Assembly (NCBI GenBank): GCA_029168955.1
Contig: JAPDOI010000131.1
Coordinates: 868,001 to 932,000 of the forward strand
Reading direction: 5' to 3'
DNA from: Aplectana chamaeleonis
Taxonomy: Eukaryota; Nematoda; Chromadorea; Rhabditida; Cosmocercidae
Length of the DNA: 64,000 nucleotides
The translations under genes were made by a program, and so were the position numbers. A model generated the notes under the pieces. That model did not search any database. It had not been told where the DNA came from and saw only the letters and a list, made by a program, of their open reading frames with translations. Shown here piece after piece: positions 37,101 to 49,100 of the stretch (position 1 is the stretch's first letter; the number at the start of each line of letters is the position of its first letter).

Positions 37101-40100
37101 CACATACGACTGAATATTAAAAAACGTCACTAAAGTGAGCGCGGAGCACTTTTTGGAAAAACTTTTCTCACCCAATCTTCAATGAATCCGCCTCAAACTA
37201 ATTTATAAGGTAGAAATACGAGCTTTCGTTCGAGATCAGGGTTATAGTCGTTGTATTGCCAGATAACGGTTTGAAATAGGTGCTGAATTCCAAAGAATAA
37301 AAACCACGAAATACGAAATTTTCAAAAATTTTCAAATTTTCTCGTTTTCCTGTTTCTCCTATTCTGTTACTTTTTATTGGTGCCCAAATATACTTTTTCA
37401 CACGTAACTTCTTCGGCAAGTCCTTTTTATAGGAGTTATACAGTCCAGGGCCTAATGAAAACTGGTTGCGTCCCGCAGAACAATGTTGAGTCAATGATGA
37501 TTTGGAAATCGGGAAGCCAAAATGACCAAATAACTCACCAGTGGTGTCACATACTTAGCTCTACAAAAAAACATTCATCACATTAAAGGAAAAAATTTGA
37601 TGGGCTTTTTTAATAGACACTGGATTTTTAAAAAATCACCAATTTTCGGATTTTTTTTTCAAAAATGCGCGATCAACCAGAAAGTTCTTCGGTAATTTCG
37701 TGTTTGGGCATATAAATTATTTAAATCACCATTATAACATTTCAATCAGCAAAGGCCTGTCTAAGCCCAAAATTAATTTCAATCGGGCTGCATAGCGCTG
37801 TATTGTAACTTTCATCCAGAGTATTTTTATTCTCATCTCGAAGTTTTTTTGAGAAAACATATTATTTTTCAGATACTGAATATTTTGCACCACATACATT
37901 TCTCACTAACAATATAACGTTGTTTTGGAATTGTTTACGAGCATCTGAAGACTCGCCACTCTCTCAGTTCAATTTTTCGAAAAATTTCAAACCGGTTGAA
38001 ATTTCTCCAAAATTCTTTGGTGGAATCGTAGGGCTGCCTCAAGAATTTCTCACGAACAGAAACAATCCTTGGCAGCCGAGCGCACTGTATCTTAGCGGTG
38101 GGGGTCCACTATTGCTGGATGCACTTGGCCCCGCCCATTTTACCGTATCGCACTAAATTTGAGCTTCTCCCGGGGTTTCCCTCCCTTGCCAAAATGCAGC
38201 ACGGAAAAATGGGCGTGGCCAGGTGCGATACAACAGTGCGCACCCTTCTCCGCTAAGATAGCACCCCAAACTGATAGGAAATTCGGATGTTGTTGGTAGA
38301 TATTGTTTCGAAAATCCAGAGACTTTGATCGTATCGTTTAACTACTACTCATAGACAGAGATAAATGTTGTTTTAAATACTCTTGCGATATAATGTGAAA
38401 TGTCTGTTTCGTGGAAGTACATTGGCATAGCTTTGATATATACAATACCATACAAAAAAAGGTCAAGAAATTTGGTATTGCCGCGAACGGGGGTTCGATT
38501 ATGCGTACTCGGTCCGTACTTCTCATTCAAATACTCGTGATTGTAGCCGGATATTTGGACTATTCGTATTCGAATCATTCGAATAATTCGATTATTCGGA
38601 AAAGCTAAATTTTTGAATAATTCGTTTATTCGATTATTCGAAAAGCCAAATTTTCGAATAATTCGTTTATTCGAATATTCGGAGTAGTCAATTTTTCGAA
38701 TTATTCGTTTATTCGAATATTCGAAATTTTTTATTCGTTTGATATACTCTAATTGTCAGGATGGACGAACAGCCAGGGCTGGGCACACGTCCCGGCATGG
38801 CGATTTTGAATATGCACCTCCCTTAGCTCGGTAATTTTTGAGCATCCCCCTATGGGAAATCGAAATCGGCTGTTTTCTAAGAAGTCGAGCACAACAGCCA
38901 TGATCTTGACTTCCTTATTTTGATAAACCAGAGTATAAAAAAGCACTGAATAAAGAAAATTCCGAAAATGTCAACAAAAAAGGTAGTATAATTGTAAAAT
39001 CGTAAATCCAAACAATCTTATGAAGAAAATTTTTAGTAAGAAGGTAGGTTGTGACAAAAGATGAAACAATTTTTATTCATTAGCAACAAACAACAGCAGA
39101 GCTACTATTATTGCAGTGATTAATATTTTCTATCGGATCTTTTCATGAACCTATGTACGAAGGTTTAATCCGTGTTTGATCGATCTGATGAAGAAATTTT
39201 CAGAATTAATTTGTGTTGTGGAACCATGTAGGGATTGATGAGATGCGTAGGGAGTGGAAAACCTAATTTTTTCCCACGTAGAATGCCGCAATCGCTTAGA
39301 GACTCGGCTCGCCGTGCGATATGGTGTGTGTACGCAGCTACACAGCGCACACGGGAGTGGACGCGCACACAATATTAATAAAAAATGTATTTTATTACAA
39401 AACGGGGAAGAGAAAATGATTGAAACCGAAGGAAACGGAAGATGATGAAAATTTTCTATTCTGGATGTACAGGCTATAAAACGGCGAAATTCAATTGGTT
39501 CCTACGCGTGCTGGTGCGTAGCGGAGGTTAGAGACAGTGAGAGAGCGGAGGGCAGACGGAGGCTGAGGCATCGCGCGCGTCGCTCGCTCCTCGAATGATG
39601 TGATTTACTTCGTTTCATAGAGGGTACCCATTTTAGAAATTTGATGTAAACCAACAAAGTTCGAGGAGGGGTAAGTATTTAGCCGTGACAAGTTTAATTC
39701 AAACGAACCTAGTTGATCAAAAGTAGCATTAAACATGCGAGCAAAGAATATTGCGGGAAAGAGGAGAATCTGGCAAACAATTTAGCTTCCACACGATCGT
39801 TTTTTAATGTGATTTGAGGACCTTAAATCTCGTCCCGGTTTTACCCCGAAAACCGGGACAAAACCGGGACGAGTTTTAGGGTCCCTAAAGTACATTGAAT
39901 ATCGAAGCCTTTAATACTAAAATGTTTGCCAGATTCTCCTCTTTCTCCCAATGCTCTTAGTTCTCATGGTTAATGCTGTATTTAATCAACAAAGTTCATT
40001 TGAATGAACCTTGTCAAGTCCGAAAAATTCATCGTGCTCCAATTTAGTTAATTTACACTAAATTCCTAGAATGGTTACATTGAAAGCATCCTATTTCTTC

Positions 40101-43100
40101 CTTCTTCCAATTTCTCCACTTTTGATTCTTTTCTCCTCCCCGTATAAAACACATTTTTAATTAATATTGTGCGCGCGTCCACTCCAGTGTGCGCTGTGTA
40201 GCTGCGGACAAATACCATATCGCACAGCCAGCCCAGTCTCTAAGGGGTTGCGGCATTCAAGCTGTACAAAGTTCGGGTTTTTATGTACAGGGTACTTCTC
40301 AAGTAGGAAGATAAGATTATTTGCTTCTTTCACTGGAACTTGCAGTCCAGTTTTTACAATCGGCTCTCTTCATAAGTCATTCTCACAGACGAAATTCCGT
40401 TGGCTAGTTTTTATACTGACCGTCATATCTGTATTTTTAGTGTGTCATAATACAGCAGTTCGTTGATCCTTTTCTGAACGTGAACGATAGCGCGTCTGAG
40501 CGATGTCTTTGCATCTTCGCTTCTATTCGGTAACCACAAGCGTAATCACTGGACGCTGCACCAAAGAAACATGAAACCACATCAATCCTTACTTGCTACA
40601 AGATAGCAGAGTAGTGTTTATTCCTTCATCAAAACAATCAAAAACATTATATATGATCTTTAATTCATAGAGTTGTTGATAAGAAGCTTCGACAGCAACT
40701 ATGAATTATTCCGAACACAAACTGCATATCTATCAATAATTTGAATTCTGTAAGTATTTGTCTTAAAAAGCGGAGAAGATGATATGACAAACCAGAAGAG
40801 AATCGTGTATTATTTTGCTCCTGAAATGTGACAGAACATGCACTTCGTTTTTTTTTTGGTGTCCGGTTTAGGCTACCCCCTTTGCCCTCTCTGCAACGTC
40901 CAATATGCACCCCCTAAGGTTAACCGGGACGCGTGCCCAACCCTGCGAGCAGCCCTAGCAAGGCCGGTCACCGCTCGTGCAAGGCTAGCCACTATAGTGA
41001 GGACCGAATAATCTCGAATAATTCAATCAATCATTTTTTTTTGTTCCAAGGCCAGAATGGTTTGCGCTGTGTTCGATTTTAGGTCATGAAGCAGTACTCA
41101 AGCTTTTCATATTTGACAGCAGAGTAGAAATCTTTGCATTCATAAAATCACAATTGCCAGTTATTCGAAAAAATTCGAATATTCGAACATTTTTGAATAA
41201 CTGTCAAATTTGATTCCGTAAATGCGAAAAATTGCACTCTGTCATAGACTCTAGAAGGCTCCCACCTTAATTCGCGTCTTAAAACCAAGAATAGCTCAAT
41301 TCATTTCGTGATTGATGCGAAAAATTAACTGATCGGATCATTCGAAAATATTCGGTCCTCACTCTACTAGCCACCTGCCTTCCCCCTCAGACTGAAGTGG
41401 CTGGTTTTCCCTGAAGTGTACTGCTTTGAAGGGATGGAGCACGGATGGAGGCTCCGCCCCCAAGAAACGCCTCTTTCCGACTATCAAGGGTGGGGCCCGA
41501 AACGTGAACCTGCCCTGCGCCCTCCTTCCTGCCACCCCGTTTGCCAGAGATTGTTTTAGCCGCAGCAGAAAATGGAAACTCTCCCCAGTATTCAAAACCT
41601 CGATCCAACATATGATACGCTTATTCTGGAGGGGTTGCTACACTTTGCTACACTTTTTGATCAGGTACACCTCGCAGTGTACCTGATCAGTACCTGTCTT
41701 TTCTCGTATCTCTTAAAGGCAGAGGTCGCGATGAAAAACGTTATCGAAAAAACTACAAAAATCAGCTTAGACCAAAAACAGCTGACAAACAATGAAGGTA
41801 GCGCGGTGAAAAACGGGCTAGAATTATGTAGAGTTTCTAGAGCTCAGAGATGCCAGCTTGTGCACACGCGCATAGCGCCTCCTAAAAAGATCGCAGTCTC
41901 ATGCCGAGCAGTCAAAAATCATCGACATTCAGAGGAAGAAATAAATGCAAATTTACTTAATCAAAACAGTCGAACAATGAAAGCAAGCATTTCAGTCAAT
42001 GTTTTTGACTAGATGGGTCAATGTTCATTGATTGAAATTGAATTTCAAGCTAGCTGATAAACTTTATATTAGAGATCATCGATGCCGATGATGTGGAGTG
42101 GGATCGTCCACCATCACAAGACAAGAAAGTTCAGGCTTGAATTTTAGCCCGAAACAGCGGTTTTTTCGCGATTTTTTCTTGTAGGTCCTACTTGTGCGTG
42201 TATTGCACGCGACACCAGCAAATCGGCGGCGGATTTTCTAAGATCCAATTCGTTTCGCAATGTAATTGCAATTGCACTTGGCGTTGAATTTTTGCGCGCG
42301 AAATTTGAATTGCAAATTTTCGCCGTTCTCTAGCCCTTGTCCGTTGCAGTTGCACATGGGTATTCTTCCAGTGAAGCATTACATTGACTATTGCGGTTGC
42401 TTTTACTTTTGCATTTGGCATTTTGATTGCAATTGTAATTGCAATTGTAATTGTAATGTAATGAATGTGTGGTAGGTACGACGGGGTAACCCCGTCATAT
42501 AGCAGAGGAAGAACGCTAGAATGGCCTACACAAGAGCCCTGCTAGGTCTTCTCAACTACTGAGGTAGCATTTCGGCTTGGATTTTCACCTTCCAGATGAG
42601 ATTTATCCATGATTTTCGGTAGGAACCACCAACCAGGATGGGACGCACACGATCTTGCAAGCGAAAATCGGCTGTAAATCCTGTCAAAGCTAGGATCACT
42701 TGGAGATTGAATTCGGATTTTCTAAAGTATTCCGAGCCTTCATGACATGGTGTAGAATCACAGGGTATCACTAGGAGCTGTGTTCAACACAAAACTCAGG
42801 GGCCGGGTAGAACTGTCGGTCCTGCCTGGCCCCTGAGCTTTGTGTTGAACACGGCTTTAACAGGTGTCGGTGGTGTAATGGTGAAAACAATATGGTTTGG
42901 AAGGCAAAGGTGAGCTGAAGTTGCAGCCGTCTACGGCAGCGAAACCAAGGACAGTTTTCTAAGGCAAGGCTATCGCATTACTTAAGGGTAGTCTAGGGTA
43001 GATGTATAGCCTAGCTCTCTCATTTCGAGCCGGTCGAAGTAAGGCTTATCGGACTTACCATGTCAGAACCTCCTTATCACTTACATTTTGCCATGACCGA

Positions 43101-46100
43101 CCGATCCGCTGCTTGCTCCGTTCCGCCCGGACTCAACCAAGCAAGTTAGGTTTTAACTAGAATGCTCTGTTCACACAAATTAATTAGAACGTCTAGTTGT
43201 GGGGGTTTTTGAAAATCGACATGATGGCTGATCTGAAGGTGTAACCGATATTGAAGGGATCAAAAAAGAATTTTGCACCAACCACAGTGTTTCACCCACC
43301 CATGGGTTCCGAAATCTATGGAAACCTTCCATACACGTGGTAGAGTTCATAAGAATCCCCAACATTCAATCCATGGCTCAAATTACGAGAGCGGCCTTCA
43401 ATACCACTCCAATATCGGATGCAGTTCTGCTAGTCTCACAGGAACCGGATTGAGTGATCCCAAGACAATGTGTATGCCTACAGTCTGAGTAAAAACGAAA
43501 CTCCCAGAGTTTCTTCGCATGCGTATGCGGAGCGTGGGTTAAAAACCGAGAGAGCGCAGGCGAAATGGATGGAGCAGCATCCCCCGCGCGATGATTCAGG
43601 GGAATTCGGTTTTTCTATCGAGGACACGTGAAATTCAGCGAAAAATGTCGTCATTTCTTAGTGCAGTACCTAATACCTCGTCACACGCGTAATACCTATC
43701 ATACATCACGATTTGCTCCCAGCCTCCACATGAACAGAAAGAAACACTAGTAGACTTTGCATGTGTAGTTTTGCTCTGCTAGTCGATGGATGCTTGTGTT
43801 CCATTTTAAACTCCACTGTGGTGCGTCACAAACCAAGTCTGTGCAAACCTCTGATTTGCTCGCTCCATGATCCGTGATAATCTATTCCAACGAAGGCAGC
43901 ACTCCATAGAATCTATTCCAGCGAAGGCTTTCCGCCTTCGTTGGAATAGATTCTATGGAGTGCTGCCTTGACTACAAAACCTAGGACTATTAGAAAAAAT
44001 TTCAAACTCAAAATTGTTGCGCAATCCTATTTAACGAGAGTACGTAAATTTTTCGTCATTTTTTAAGATTATAGGTCACCAAAAAGGGTGGGGGCAAAGC
44101 TTTATCGAGATCCGGGTAAAAAATCTACTGGGACTTTCTGTAGTACCTGAACTTGAAGCTTCTTTTCTTTCTTTTTCCAAACTTTGAAGCTGTTTGAAGC
44201 ATTTTCTCTGATAGTTCTCAATTCGAGTAACCCCTCTAGTACTCATCGGCATGTTATGAAGTTTGCAGATGGGTGAAGTACTCGCATTTTCATAGATGGC
44301 ACAGTTTTGGACGCAGTTTGGTCAGCTTTATCCTTTCAAGCAATCATAAGTGAGCATCATAGAGTGGTTATTGAACAATCTGACTGTTCTCTAAATGAGC
44401 TGGTCGGTTTTCCATGCCAGAGGTTCAGTTACAACCCTCCTTCGGAAGCTAAAACTTCCGTCCCTCACTGCTATTTCAGCAGCTGAAAAGACCTAGCAGG
44501 GCTCTTTTGTAGGCCATTCTAACGTTCTTCCTCTGTTGCAATTAAATTGCAATCGAAAATGTCAAATGCAAAAGTAAACGCAACTGCAATAGTCAATGTA
44601 ATGCTTCACTGGAAGATTACCCATGTGCAACTGCAACGGACAAGGGCTAGAGAACGGAGAAAAATTGCAATTCAAATTTCGCGCGCAAAAAAAATGCAGC
44701 GCCGAATGCAGTTACAATTGCATTGCGAAACGAAATGGATTTTCGAAACTCCGCCGTCGAATTGCTCGTGTCGCGTGCAATACACGCACAGCTATGTACT
44801 ACTATACTTGGGCAAAATGGAAATTTTTTCGAATGATCGACTTTTCGAATAGGTCGAAAATTAGACATTTTCGAATGATCGACTTTCCGATTTAGCCGAA
44901 ATTTCAAATTTTTTGAATAAGTCGAAAAACACATTTTCTCAAGTGATCGACTTTTTCGGATAATTCGAAAATTCCACTTTTTCAATGATCGACCTCTCGA
45001 ATAAAATATAAAATTCGGGTAAAATTTCGGATAAAATCGGATAATTTTCGGATAAAATCGGATAATTGGGATAAAATTGCACTCGGCCACGCCCATTATT
45101 CCGTACCGCCTTCTGTTTAGTGCATCAACCCAAGGTTTTCCTCCTCCTTCCGAAATCGGAACAATCGTTGCGGTGCGAAAAAATGAGAGTAGTCAAATGA
45201 GATGACCATGTGGCTAGTCATTCAGTGTAGAAGTTTTTTTTTGTATAGTCGTTTTGCATACTTTTTACTAGCTAGTTGTTCTGAAAAACCTGCGTATGGA
45301 TGATGCTGTGCCTCCGAACGATGATGGAGTAATCGTAGGTTTGTCTTCATATTTTTATTAATATGCATATATGAAGATTGATGTTCGTAGGTGAACATGC
45401 TGCAAATGCAATGAAGTACTTCTGTTTCTTCAATTATGGATGTTTTCAGAGGCTTTCCTTGAGTACCTGGTATACTCAGTATCCGAATCACTCCATTTCG
45501 GATATCCGACCGGATATCCGAGATTCGGATAATCCGATATCCGAAATTTTCAAAAAACGCATTATCTGAATCGAAACAATATCCGTGAAATTCAAAATCG
45601 GCACTATCTGAATCGAACCATTATCCGAAGGGCCAAAAACTCGGATAGAATCGGATAAAATTAGGATAATTTTCGAATAAAGATAAAATCGGATAAAATG
45701 CACTAGGCCACGCCCATATTCCGTATCGCCTTCTATTTAGTACACCAACCCAGGATTTTCCTCCTCCTTCCGAAATCGGAAGAGTCCTTGGCAAATGCAA
45801 TGAAGTACTACTGTTTGCTTAATTATGGATGTTTTCAAAGGCTTGCCCTGAGTGCCTGGTTTATTTTTCACCGTTTGGCCTGAACTTTGTTCCGAAAATA
45901 GCCGAAGTTATCCGAAATTGTCCGACCGGATATCCGTATCCGAATCATTGGAAAAATAACGATATCTGAATCGATCCATTATCCGAAAATTTAAAATCGG
46001 TAATATCTGAATCGATCCATTATCCGAAGAATTGTCTTCAGATAACAAATATATCAGGTACTCTTGAAAGCGGCCCGAAAGTCGCCTTTTTTCGAATGAT

Positions 46101-49100
46101 CGACTTCTCGACTTATCTGAAAATCGCCCTTTTTCGAATGATCGACTTTTCGATTTAGCCGGATTTTCCACTTTTCAAATAGTCGACTTAGTCGATTTAC
46201 CCGAAGTCGACTCCTTTCAATTGGATGATGATTCGATCATTCGATTCGGCCCATGTATATGTACTACTCTAAACCCAGAAAAGGGTTTAGAGAGGAAAAG
46301 AAGGCAAACATATTTTGTCTCGACCACTGCCTTTAAAACATTGCAAATCCAATTGCTGAGACAAAATAACCATGTATGAAAGTGAGTTTCATGCTTTTCT
46401 TTCTTTCTGTTTGTCATTTGGTGAAGATGAAGAAAAAGAATGGGTAGAGTAAAATTACAATGATGTAGACGGAGAAAAGAGGAAGTACTAGAGTCGGAAA
46501 GAAAGAAAAAGAAGGGGAGGATGAAGAAAAAGAATGGGTAGAGTAAAATTACAATGATGTAGACGGAGAAAAGAGGAAGTACTAGAGTCGGAAAGAAAGA
46601 AAAAGAAGGATACAGCAGAAAAAAGAGGATTAAGAAGAAAGGAGAGCACGAATAGAAAGAGATGTTGAAGAGAATTGAGCACGAAGGTGAACATGAGAGA
46701 GAGAATGAGAGAAAGAAGAATGATAGATAAAATGAAAAAAAAACAGTGTTCGTAAGACGGGTAAGATGAAAAACGATCGGATCTTTTCAAAGATTTTGCT
46801 GCGATCGGCAGAACTCGAAAATGGTTAACTAGAATTGTAGCGCAAACCTCAAATGCTCTTCCAAGTGTTTACACACAATTTTCACATTCAATTCAAAGTT
46901 TTCACTGATGTCACCATTTTCTCTCTCTGGACAAGCTTGGCCATGCGTTCATATGAAAAATATGGTATGATTCCGTGCACATGCTTCTTCTGCAGATCAG
47001 CGATTGTTTTCATCTTCCAATTTTTTTCTGTTCCTTGATTTTTTCTGAGCCCCCAATTTAACTAATCTCAATATTACAAGAAAGTGAGTCGAGCAATACA
47101 CCTGTCCCGAACTGCCTAATCTGTTTTTGCTTTTTATAACTAATCAGCCCTTCTTCTGACGAATGATACGAACATATCATCGGGCCGCTTTCAGACACGC
47201 TTTTGACATTTTGTTCAGAAGTTGTTGCATTTAATAAGTATCCTGACGTCGACTCCAACTGTACACTACCTAATTCCACTGTCTTCGCGGTGGTTAATAA
47301 TTGTTATGCACACATAGTACATGGCTTTGAGTGTGTTGCTATAACTATGATACGCACTGAGTATACATTGCGTATCATAGTAATAGCAACACACTCAAAG
47401 CTGTAATATCAATATCCACGCGAACTGTCATCAACCGGCACTGTCACCATTCAACTCCGCTTACCCTTCTTCTTCTTCTTTGCAGCCGCAGAAGGGTTTT
47501 TGTCATAGGTTCAAGAAACGGGAGACCGAAGTTGGATTCAACCACAAATCTATTGTCGTCAGTGAGGTGGGCCTATTCGGACAGTCGAGTAGATGAGCTG
47601 TAGTGTGGCCAGGGTTTCCACAATCAGGACACTCGTCAGGCTTATGTACTGCTGTCGATCCTATGCAAGTATGACATCAGCGTAGGGGAATGCCCGCAGC
47701 GCAACGAGGCGAGGGAACATTTAGCTCGCCTACCGAGTTCCATCTCGGTGTTGCTGACTTCAGGTGGTGCGATCCCCAATATGGGGTTGACAGCCACCCT
47801 ACTCAAGTGATCCCTGACGAAACGGGTGTGCTCCGCACGTAAAAGACGAAGACGATCTAATTGGGAGTCCGTCCATCTTTGTATATTGACTTTCTCGGGA
47901 GCGTCCGCAAAAGGCCTTCTGACATCTCTCTCTCACAGGATTCGTAATCCTTCTCAATGGGTGATCAGGCTGCTTGACGATATTAATAACCAGTTGCTAA
48001 GCATTGTTCACAAAATTGTACAGAAGACCATCAAGAAATATGATTAATTTTGCGTATAACTCTTAAAGTCTTTGTATCATAATTATATGTAGCAACACTT
48101 TCTATTGGAAATGCTCCTTTGCTCATTTTCCGAACATTTTTCTTTTCCATCATGATATGGATGAATATTAATGATATCAATGTAATATAAATGTATTTCT
48201 ATCACGCCGAACGGATCCGTTCTTTCGGAGGTCGAAACTGCTCAGATTCTTGTCCTAGATAAGGCTAGTCTGAATATCAGGAGAATAGCGGAGCAACGCT
48301 ATCGTCATCCTACAACTGTCTTCCGCTTTCTTCACGAGCCTGAATCACATGGTTCAAAGAAAAGCACTGGCAGGCCCAGATAGCTTTCTGCTCATGAGGA
48401 ACATCAAGTAGGACGGCTCGTGTCCAACCCGACCATGTTGGTCAATAAGGTCCGAGCCGAACTTTTCACTTCGGTAACAAGAATGGCCGTATGAAGGACG
48501 ATCAATCACAACCTAGTTATGCAGCATTCTTGTATGCGTCTACCACCACAGGATCGCACGGCTTCAGTGCGCTGAGAGGAACATGGCGACTAACTGGTCT
48601 AAGATGAGCAGAACTTCTTCTCAGGATTCATCTGGGTAAACATTGTGTTCAGGAGGTCTTCTCGGATAAGAAAAATTTCAAGTTGGATGGACCTAGCGCC
48701 CGCACTACTGGCGGGATCTCCGCAAGGAGCCGCGGTTATTCGCCTAGCAGACTTTTGGTGGAGGCAGTCTCATGGTATGGTGTGGACGGTGTGTTCAAGA
48801 TAGCCTTCGAATCCTTTAGGAGGGGTGGGAGGGCCAGTAGACTGAGGACTTTTTAAAAAGAGACCGAACGAGCGAGTTTCGAATAAATTCGTTAATTTTT
48901 TATTTCGAACGAACGAATTTCGAATAAATTCGTTCATTTTTTATTCCGGACGAACGAATTTTGAATAAATTCGTTCATTTTTTATTTCGAACGGACGAAT
49001 CTCGAATAAATTCGTTCATTTTTTATTTCGAACGAACGAATTTCGAATAAATTCGTTCATTTTTTATTTCGAACGAACGAATCTCGAATAAATTCGTTCA

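Larger units (their letters stand above)
32925..38265. mobile_element. Giant foldback transposon, 5.3 kb, arms about 2 kb, 8-bp TSD
   Basis: Terminal repeat GGTGCTACAGTGCG on both ends. The arms 32,925-34,893 and 35,927-38,265 are near-perfect inverted copies over about 1.95 kb once two MITEs in the right arm (36,089-36,386 and about 38,089-38,259) and an 85-bp GCC-rich insert in the left arm (about 32,957-33,040) are removed. Target duplication CCAAACTG at 32,917-32,924 and 38,266-38,273. The 1-kb loop is AT-rich with no recognisable transposase, so it is non-autonomous. The superfamily is uncertain; GG start with 8-bp TSD would fit Merlin or hAT. Confidence 0.88.
32579..38751. mobile_element. 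hAT-like satellite element with 8-bp TSD, hosting a giant foldback
   Basis: Ends TAGAGTATGTCAACGAATA (left) and, complemented, TAGAGTATATCAAACGAATA (right). Exact 8-bp target duplication ATTGTCAG at 32,571-32,578 and 38,752-38,759. Its own sequence is 32,579-32,924 plus 38,274-38,751: TTCGAATAATTCG satellite with 42-bp spacing plus about 350 bp of other DNA. No transposase. The TAGAG terminus and the target with T at position 2 and A at position 7 fit hAT. Confidence 0.85.
42192..44790. mobile_element. 2.6-kb foldback element
   Basis: Terminal inverted repeat TGTGCGTGTATTGCACGCGA, with arm homology for about 370 bp (42,192-42,560 against 44,480-44,790), including TTGCAATTGCA-rich stretches and GACCTAGCAGGGCTC. 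Interior 42,560-44,480 has no recognisable protein but holds two near-perfect hairpins. Target duplication unclear. Confidence 0.75.
41715..46343 (+). mobile_element. TTAA-family element broken by two later insertions
   Basis: The left part (41,715-42,191) and the right end (46,268-46,343) align to the beginning and end of the intact copy at 55,398-56,152: TTAAAGGCAGAGGTCGCGAT at the start, CGACCACTGCCTTTAA at the end, and the internal AAAAGATCGCAGTCTCATGC. The break falls at CTACT in the intact copy. Inserted between are the 2.6-kb foldback and the 1.46-kb satellite hAT-like element. Confidence 0.72.

Noticed and set aside
43896..43968. Perfect hairpin as a microRNA precursor
   Set aside because: It lies inside a foldback transposon and is nearly perfectly paired throughout; more likely a small MITE. 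Small-RNA data would be needed.
46488..46790. Hydrophobic 100-residue frame resembling a membrane protein
   Set aside because: It is the opposite strand of a GA-rich tract containing a 94-bp duplication; low complexity.
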